This document shows, in pieces, positions 57,731 through 64,000 of a stretch of DNA of 64,000 nt. The translations under genes and the position numbers were made by a program. The notes beneath the pieces are model-generated. The model worked only from the letters and a program-made list of their open reading frames with translations. It ran no database searches and was not told the origin of the DNA. Position 1 is the first letter of the stretch. Each line of letters begins with the position of its first letter. Source of the stretch: Tetrapyrgos nigripes (Eukaryota; Basidiomycota; Agaricomycetes; Agaricales; Campanellaceae); contig JAACJM010000010.1 in assembly GCA_013368315.1 (NCBI GenBank), forward strand, positions 496,001 through 560,000, written 5' to 3'.

Positions 57731-58965
57731 ATGATTTCTTCCATTCTTTTCCTCTACCTTCCCTTGATTTGCTTTTCCTTTAATGGCTTTAATAACCCAG
57801 CTTCGAATGGAGGCTCAATGCTCACCGTTGGTGCTAGTGAAGCACGTATCAATCTTACAAGCACTAAACGAATCGTCAGACGGTCCCAGATACCAGCCCT
57901 CCTGGCCAGCAAGAGCCGCTGAACATGATAATCTCTGGAAATTCAGGCTCGGACGTTTTGCAAGACACGACAGAAGGCTTGCGCAATTACTTCTTGTGCG
58001 TGTAGTGCCACTACTACTTTTCTCAGCGGTTCACGAGCAAAGTTCCAGCTCGCTTTCGTTCTCGGGGGAATGTCTCGGCCAGCATTTAGGAAATCATCAA
58101 CAAGTTGATTTGGGTGATGGCAAGGGCTCAGGTGCGTCTTGCTCCAGCGTTTCCGCAATCCTTGCTCATTCGCACTGTGATCAGTCAACGAGACGGCTGT
58201 CATGCGCTACAATTATGGGAACCCTGACTTTGGCTCTTGTACTCAGTCTCAGAAAGGTGGAAATCACTTCAGGTACTGGGTGCAAGATGGTCCATCGATG
58301 AATAGGTTAGTAGACCTCTGTCTCATTCATACCTATCTGAATGTCTGTTCTCATAGCGGCGCTGTCTTCATGGCAGTTTCTTACGAGAAATCACAGCAGG
58401 GTACTTAGAGCAACATCGTCTTTCTCAAAAGAATGAAGCTGACATGCATATCAGAGGGACATGACATTGTCGCCAATGGATATAATCTTGGACGGTATAG
58501 TCATTTCCTAATAAAGTTCTCTCTGATGGTTTGTCGCTGAATATCCTTGAATAGCGACTATGTCGTAGGAAATATCACTGGGTCTACGATTCCGACTTCA
58601 AGCCTCACGAGCTCCTCAACCTTTTCTGGGACGACGTCTTTTAAAGGGTACACTTATTCATCGACTATAAGCTATGTTTCAGGCCTTCTTCCGAATACTA
58701 GTCAAGGAATCAACCACAACTTCACCGTTTCAGCACCAAACATCAATGCTGTTGATGGCCTTGTAGCTTTGGTCGAAGTGAGGACAACCAACAGGCCTTC
58801 GAATGCAAGCACTACTGACAACAAAAATTCGTAAGTTGTTCCTACCAATGGCTTTCTCTATCTGACCTCCCTTCATGTAGGGCAATGATGCCTCGGAGTT
58901 GGTTACAGACGAATCTTTTTGTCGCATCCTTCATTGTCGCATCCCTTTGTCTGCGAGAAGTATAG
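57731..58965 (+). CDS. Secreted, probably GPI-anchored basidiomycete protein
   Basis: A signal peptide (MISSILFLYLPLICFS) leads into FNGFNNPASNGGSMLTVGA, then PLNMIISGNSGSDVLQDTTE followed by GLRNYFFSLSFSGECLGQHL, and GDGKGSVNETAVMRYNYGNP. Next are CTQSQKGGNHFRYWVQDGPS, SGAVFMAVSYEKSQQ, GHDIVANGYNLGRDYVVGNI and TYSSTISYVSGLLPNTSQGI. The end is Ser/Thr-rich and closes with a hydrophobic tail (LFVASFIVASLCLREV), which fits GPI anchoring. Family members with the GGNHFRYWxQ and GYNLGRDxxVGN blocks are common in mushrooms and mostly described as hypothetical secreted proteins. Eight introns, with one acceptor (57897 or a few bases upstream) uncertain. Likely role: cell surface or wall. Stop 58963-58965. 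Confidence 0.8.
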
Positions 58966-59128
58966 CCCTCGCTGGACTTTTGCACTGTTATATACAACAT
59001 TTATAGAAGATTCCTACTTTGTACATAGCACACAAGGATTATTTTACACCCTAAAAAAGAGGGTATTGCTTACTGTGTGCTTTGGCGCCAATCTTTCATC
59101 CAATAGACTCGCTTATGAACGATGATAG

Positions 59129-60274
59129 ATGATGTATGATGTTCTTCCGAGAATGTCTAGGCTAGATTCTTCGAGGGCGCAGTATGTAGTACACGCGAAG
59201 CAGGCGTGTTTTGGGCATATGACTGACATAAAGGCTCGATGGTATCCCAGGGCACTCCTATCGCTGTCAATGCCCTCAGACGTAGGCGTGCAATATGGAA
59301 GACCTGTAACACCGTTATACGGACCACATCTTCCTCGGTAGGTCCTCATTACCATAAATATGCCCGTACTGACACTCGTACCACAGACGCGCCGAGCATG
59401 ATCTTGCTGCCCGACTGGCCGATATCCTCTCTGACCCAAATCATCCAACCCCTCGCTCAGGTAATGCATTAGCAGCGCTGATGCTTGAAACCAACGGCTT
59501 GGACCGAACACCACACGCTACTGAAGACTCAAGTGCAAGCACTCCTCTGAGCGAGTTCAGCATGTTCGAGGCTCTAGAATTCGAGACGCAGAAAGGGCAA
59601 GAGGCGATAGCAAGAGCGGAGTATGCCGAAACGCAGGTAAAGGAGATGTTCTCTAGAGCATGTGATGCAGAAGAAGCAAGGGCGCGGGCAGAGAAACAGT
59701 GCATGCTGGAAAGGCAAGAATTGAGCAGGTGTAGAGATCAGTTACAGAGACTGCAACAGGATTTACAGGAAGCGAGAGAGAATGTCATGAAATTGGTAGA
59801 GGAAAGAGACGCAGAGCAGCGGCTTGTGCAAAAGGAAAAGGATGAACGGCGGAAAGCTCAGAATGCACTGAGAAACTACCAGGCGAGGGAAGAAGGACGT
59901 GAAGAGGGGATTAAACAAGGCATGGCAAGGCAGTTCCAACAAGAACGTACACGTGTTTGGCAAGCAGGTTATGATGAAGGGTATGGTCAAGGTAGGACAG
60001 AAGGTTTTGATGAAGGAAAGAAGGTGGGACAGAAACAAGGATTTACCAAAGGAAGGGAAAGAGGTCGAAAAGAAGAAAGGAAGAACGCCATGGAAGCATT
60101 TGACCATTTCCTCAATGAAGAAATGGGTGCTGAAAGAGGAAGCGAGGTAGGGCACTCACTTTGGGAGAAAACACCACTGATTTGTTATTACAGGAATGGG
60201 TACATCGATGGGCAGAGTCAGTTTATTATGCGCAGGATAATGATACAGTTGTGCGGGATAATTCCAGAGATTAG
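59129..60274 (+). CDS. Coiled-coil protein with FliH-like GxxxG repeat
   Basis: About 330 residues in three exons. The first exon gives SRLDSSRAQYVVHAKQACFG and a Pro-rich end. The second continues as RRAEHDLAARLADILSDPNH into NALAALMLETNGLDRTPHAT. From about residue 135 there is a long charged coiled coil (EMFSRACDAEEARARAEKQC, LQRLQQDLQEARENVMKLVE). Then comes an unusual run with Gly at every fourth position: AGYDEGYGQGRTEGFDEGKK followed by VGQKQGFTKGRERGRKE, a repeat of the GxxxG type. Such a run occurs in bacterial FliH and packs helix pairs tightly. The third exon ends EWVHRWAESVYYAQDNDTVV then RDNSRD. I do not recognise the family. It may be a structural or scaffolding protein. Start 59129 or 59153. 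Stop 60272-60274. Confidence 0.72.
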
Positions 60275-60304
60275 CCAGACAATGATTTGCGAAACAAACG
60301 ACTT

Positions 60305-62237
60305 TCACGCAAGTTGGATTCCATGTTGTCTGCAAAGTTCTTGAGTGTGTCCAAGCCGCGAATCTGTGAATACTTAGCAGGGATATATCGTGTAAAGGAA
60401 CCATATACCTACATATCAATGCGCATTTTATGCTGTAAGTCGTCATTGTCTCAAGTAGCGTCTTCAACGATAATTTGATATTGGCAGTATGAAGGACCGT
60501 GTCTTCGGTAACTTCAGCTTTCCCTAATCGATGAAGAGCAGAAATGAGCGCTCTGCTGGCAATGAACCACATGGTCTTCAAAACCCGTCAGACCAGAACA
60601 CCTATACTATTAGATAGAAAGTGACGTACCCCTAATATCGGATTTACATGTTCGAGCTCAGGGGGAATAGTCTGTATCATACTAACTATCTTTTCAGCAG
60701 CTTGCAAGCATCTCGATTGGGATTCAGAAGTATCGACGCTGCCATGCAGTTGAATGACAGCGGCTTGGACAATGGAATTGGTAGCAATCCAAGCGTGTCT
60801 GAACCGTTCAGGGTAAGTTTCTATGGTTGGAAGCGTGCGGATGAAGTCGCTCAGACGACTATCAAATACGAGAAACTGGATGGCTTCTTCTGTGATACCC
60901 AAGACTAGGAGAAGGAAATGAATGAGTCGAAAGCTAAAAAGGTGAAGTGAGGACGACAAGCTCACCGGATTTCCATTCAACACCAATGTAGCAAGCACGC
61001 TCAAACATATAAGCAGACTGGACAGACAACGCCAAAGTTGAAACCACGCCCTCGTCCTGAGGATCATCAAGAAACTGCTTCAACGTAGGGCTGGATAAGT
61101 CGTTGAAAGTTAGCTTGCCCTAGAATACCAAGTGAGATTTAGCACGGAATACAACTGAAAGGGACACAGACCGACTCATACGCGCTCATGTCCAAAGGAA
61201 AAGGCACGTAGATCATATCATCCAAAACAGTGGAGATACGAGAGGGCCATTGAAGAGCAGCAACCCAACTCTTATGAAAAAGGACGATTGTCCAGAACGC
61301 ATCGATTCTCTCACCAAGCTCCAGACCATCGGAGGGCGGCGGTAAGACGAAGTTGGCACCTGTGCTGCGAGACCCTGGCCTATGAAGACCACATGCAACG
61401 GATTGGGAAAGAGCAGAGTTGAGACGGTGCATTGCAGAACTGAAATTTCCTGAGCGAAGTAAATAATTCGAAAGGAGGACCTCAGCCTGAATGTTTGCAA
61501 CAATCTGATTGGGGTGTTGAGACTTGAGTAGTTGTACAAACGCGCGATTCAAGAATGTTTCTTCATGAGCAATCCAGGGTTGATGACTGGAAAGATGTAT
61601 ACCCCATAAATAAACTACGCTGATCAGGCTGAGTGGTAGTGATGAAGGACTGCCATCAGAAGGAAACATCTTGACAAGGAAGCGTGGGCCATGGAGAAAA
61701 AAACCGTGATTGAAAGCATGAGGGGCAAATATATCTACACTGGATGGTTCGTTAGAAAGACAAAGTATGGTGTGATCTGACACTCTTACAGGATCCTTGC
61801 AATTTCCAGTGGCAATATGGGTCTCTCCGTCCAATCTTGCGGAAGGCTGGGGTATGGAAGTTCGGGAAGGGCTGGATGAAATCCCGTTCTAGTTGGCGAA
61901 TATTGTGCCCCACCGCGACCAGGAATTTGAATGTCTTGCAATGGTTGAGAGAGTGTAGCACGAGCCTTTTTGCGTTCAAGACACGCTATCTTGGCCTCCA
62001 ACCTGGCAATGTTGTCTTCAAGAGTTTTTACACGAGTTTTTACACGCGACTGGGATTCACCGCATGTATATTCACAATCCTCTGCATGGCCACCTGCAAC
62101 ACAGCGACCACAAGCTGGAGTAGCACCGTCGCATCTCTGAAATGGCACAAATGAGAGAACGCAGACTGGGTAGAACCGATACTGACCACTTTCCGTCTGT
62201 GACAATCAATGCACGCTGCTCCGCGGTGAAGAGACAT
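60305..62237 (-). CDS. Zn2Cys6 transcription factor with fungal-specific middle domain
   Basis: A zinc-cluster regulator. The cluster spans the first splice (after AACIDCHRRKV): C-X2-C-X6-C-X6-C-X2-C-X8-C in CIDCHRRKVRCDGATPACGR with CVAGGHAEDCEYT. A coiled-coil segment follows (VKTLEDNIARLEAKIACLER). The middle domain of fungal-specific factors is visible as SLPLSLISVVYLWGIHLSSH, QAEVLLSNYLLRSGNFSSAM, HRLNSALSQSVACGLHRPGS, ELGERIDAFWTIVLFHKSWV and SRISTVLDDMIYVPFPLDM. Further exons give SVQSAYMFERACYIGVEWKS and MWFIASRALISALHRLGKAE. The C-terminus is uncertain: one splice ends at 60305, another in a different frame near 60284. Start 62237 (MSLHRGAACID). A perfect 16-base palindrome lies about 115 bases upstream. 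The convergent coiled-coil gene ends 30 bases away. Confidence 0.82.
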
Positions 62238-62831
62238 TCGGAGGATTATGCGTGGCTGTGCACAACAACTCTGTCTTTCTTTTCCAGAATATCCATTATT
62301 CTGGTCATTGACTGGGGTTGAGGGCAAACTCAGTAGGCTGAGTTGAACTTCCTTTGGGACTGAATTACCAATTGAATTCAGTCCCAAAGGAACTCGCTTG
62401 GGTGAGTTGCTCTGGAACTAGGCTCGTGACCAGCCTGCGCCTTCTACTGCACCTGGTGGTGTGGTCGGAGTCTAATAGAAACGGATTTTCAGCGACGGAC
62501 TTTTGAATATCTACATAGGCAGACTAGGCTCGGTTCCAGCCGTTGAAGGTTATCGTTGGTGGCCCCATTCAAATAAGGCAGGCTGGTCCTACTCTGGAAC
62601 AGACTCAATGTTGAATGAGAATAAATTTCGGGTTTACCTACTCCATATGGAAGTTCGGCCTATAAACGGTCCTATATAGAGTCTTCCGGCTATTGTGGAA
62701 ATATTTCGAGATTTACCCGACAAAAATGCACTCATCTCTCCAGAAGCACTCATCCATCAATCTTCTGCGATGATGCCTTTTTGGGTGTGCGAATGTGATG
62801 TTATATATTTGTTTCTTGATTCACTACCACA
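62238..62831. other. Divergent promoter region, regulator / amidohydrolase-like gene
   Basis: About 590 bases between two divergent start codons. It holds the palindrome at 62351-62390 and otherwise shows no gene. Both promoters should lie here. A TATATAGAG-like sequence occurs near 62673 and a TTATATAT near 62802, close to the plus-strand ATG. Confidence 0.45.
62351..62390. repeat. Perfect 16-bp inverted repeat upstream of regulator gene
   Basis: Arms 62351-62366 (CCTTTGGGACTGAATT) and 62375-62390, with an 8-base spacer (ACCAATTG). It lies about 115 bases upstream of the Zn2Cys6 gene start at 62237 on its coding strand. It could be a regulatory palindrome, although the half-sites are not the CGG triplets expected for zinc-cluster factors, or a small hairpin element. 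Confidence 0.75.
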
Positions 62832-64000
62832 ATGTCCATTCCTCCAACTCCCCCTTCTCCAGGTGTAGGTCTTCGCAGAAAGGGCCCAAAGGCCCTCCCA
62901 AAACTTCCCATATCTGCGTTCTCTCCACCCAATTCTGGCACCTCTGAACAGTTCCCTCTTCCACCAAGCCCATCCACAGTCCATCCCGAATCTGTCATCG
63001 ATGCTAATGTCAAAACACAATCCGACCTTTCTAAATGGCACCAAGAAGTGTCTCAATCCGATATTCTACGCGACAGAATAGGCGGCTTGGTCGTCCTGCT
63101 GCGCAGTGCAGATCAAAATACCTTGTCCAAGTAAGTGCTATCATTAGCTCCTTGGTAACGCGTCTGAACTATCTTCAGGGTGCTCGAGAGCAAGTCGATC
63201 GCTCCGTTCTTTACAGTCTCGGTACCATTCAGCTTGGAAGAGGCACAGCCTCCTTCCTTGCCCATCCTTTCATCTTCACCGATACCGATCTCTTTATCAA
63301 CAGTCTTCACCGAGTCCTCGTCTATGGCTGTCACCAACCTTCGCTGGGCACTTGAGCAAGGTCGCCCTGTGGATATTGACATACAAACGGACTTAACTGA
63401 TACCATCTTTGAATCTCTCGAAGATCTATTGGCCAAAGCTACCGCTGAGATGGCAACAGTGCCCCCGATCATACTCTGTACGTAGTAATCGCTTCCAAAG
63501 GTGGTTATGCGTCTGACCTCCGGTCTCCTAGCCAACCTGTTACCTCCTCCTCACAATTTAGAATTGCCCATCGTGAAGTTGATGAACCATCCTATTTATC
63601 GCACCTTCCAAGCTCAAATTGCAGCCCTTTCACTTATCCCACAAGTGCATATCAAGTATTTGCAGCCGGCTTGGGATGCTCCAGCGCCAGCCACTCCCTC
63701 GGTGGCCACCCCTGTTATCGTGAACGCGGACGAGAGGCAAAAGAAGGAATGGAAGAGGAGAATTAAAATGTACAGTAAGTACCCATTCTCCCCACGAGAA
63801 ATCTTCAGAATTTAACGGATGGTTGTTCAAGTCGGACCCGTCATGGAAGCCCTTGGCTATCAACGTATTATTTTTGGGTCTTCGCCCTCTTCGGCTTCGG
63901 GTCTCAAATCCGTCGTAGGAGAGTGGTACGGAATTGCAAGGGAAGCTTTAGCAGAACTGGCTGTCGAACAAGAGGCAGTTGATGCTGTATTTTGTAATAA
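62832..64000 (+). CDS. Amidohydrolase-like protein, 5' part only
   Basis: The gene runs off the right edge. A Pro/Ser-rich start (MSIPPTPPSPGVGLRRKGPK, ALPKLPISAFSPPNSGTSEQ) leads to VIDANVKTQSDLSKWHQEVS and QSDILRDRIGGLVVLLRSAD. After an intron come KVLESKSIAPFFTVSVPFSL, SLSTVFTESSSMAVTNLRWA, DIDIQTDLTDTIFESLEDLL, NLLPPPHNLELPIVKLMNHP and ADERQKKEWKRRIKMY, then MEALGYQRIIFGSSPSSASG and EWYGIAREALAELAVEQEAV. The last part, an IIFGS strand followed by a helix and a ls.e....vf..N end, is the C-terminal pattern of amidohydrolase-2 (TIM-barrel) proteins. The metal-binding His residues cannot be judged from what is present. The fungal function is unknown. Confidence 0.65.

Noticed and set aside
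1..64000. Secondary-metabolite gene cluster around the P450, S41 peptidase and regulators
   Set aside because: No core synthase (PKS, NRPS, terpene, DMATS) is present, and housekeeping genes (Tudor-SN, UPF2, checkpoint gene) separate the S41 gene from the P450.

Overview
The window is nuclear DNA of a filamentous basidiomycete, most likely an Agaricomycete. The evidence is genes cut by many short introns (mostly about 50-60 nt, GT(R)NGT donors, CTAAC-like branch sites), dense packing on both strands, and family types typical of mushrooms: fungal Zn2Cys6 regulators, a basidiomycete-type P450, a secreted GPI-type family rich in GGNHFRYW-like blocks, and a DHRTD-loop protein. I reconstructed 27 protein-coding genes by joining reading frames at splice sites. 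I saw no rRNA, tRNA, CRISPR array or intact transposon.

Left part (1-15.2 kb): a Zn2Cys6 regulator, about 2.6 kb of gene-poor DNA with a tandem repeat and possible decayed coding stretches, a vacuolar/endosomal CLC chloride-proton exchanger, a conserved protein of unknown function, a mitochondrial CDF metal transporter, and a divergent pair made of a maleylacetate reductase and a flavin reductase-like protein sharing an 84-bp promoter region. The last pair suggests aromatic ring catabolism.

Centre (15.9-31.9 kb): a large Sec7-PH Arf exchange factor relative without a recognisable glutamate finger, a J-like/NFKBIL1-like protein, MIA40, MCM2, an EMI1-like twin-CX9C protein, two tandem alpha/beta hydrolases and a formate/nitrite transporter. 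MIA40 imports twin-CX9C proteins and lies on the other side of MCM2 from one. The transporter gene carries a long hairpin (MITE-like) inside one intron.

Right part (33.4-64 kb): a Mei2-like RNA-binding protein, mitochondrial ribosomal protein bS6m, an HDHD3-like HAD hydrolase, a secreted S41-type peptidase, Tudor-SN (SND1), the NMD factor UPF2, an ATRIP/Rad26 checkpoint protein whose ATG is only 16 bp from that of UPF2, a cytochrome P450, a tiny conserved fungal protein, a secreted GPI-type protein, a coiled-coil protein with a long run of glycine at every fourth residue, a second Zn2Cys6 regulator with a palindrome in its upstream region, and the 5' part of an amidohydrolase-like gene that runs off the window.

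No single new system dominates. The best leads are the ultra-short UPF2/ATRIP head-to-head gap, the intronic hairpin, the FliH-like GxxxG protein, the maleylacetate reductase/flavin reductase pair, two GC-AG introns and a tandem hydrolase that appears to have lost its catalytic aspartate. All gene models are hand-spliced from sequence. Most starts and the C-terminus of the second regulator need transcript support.
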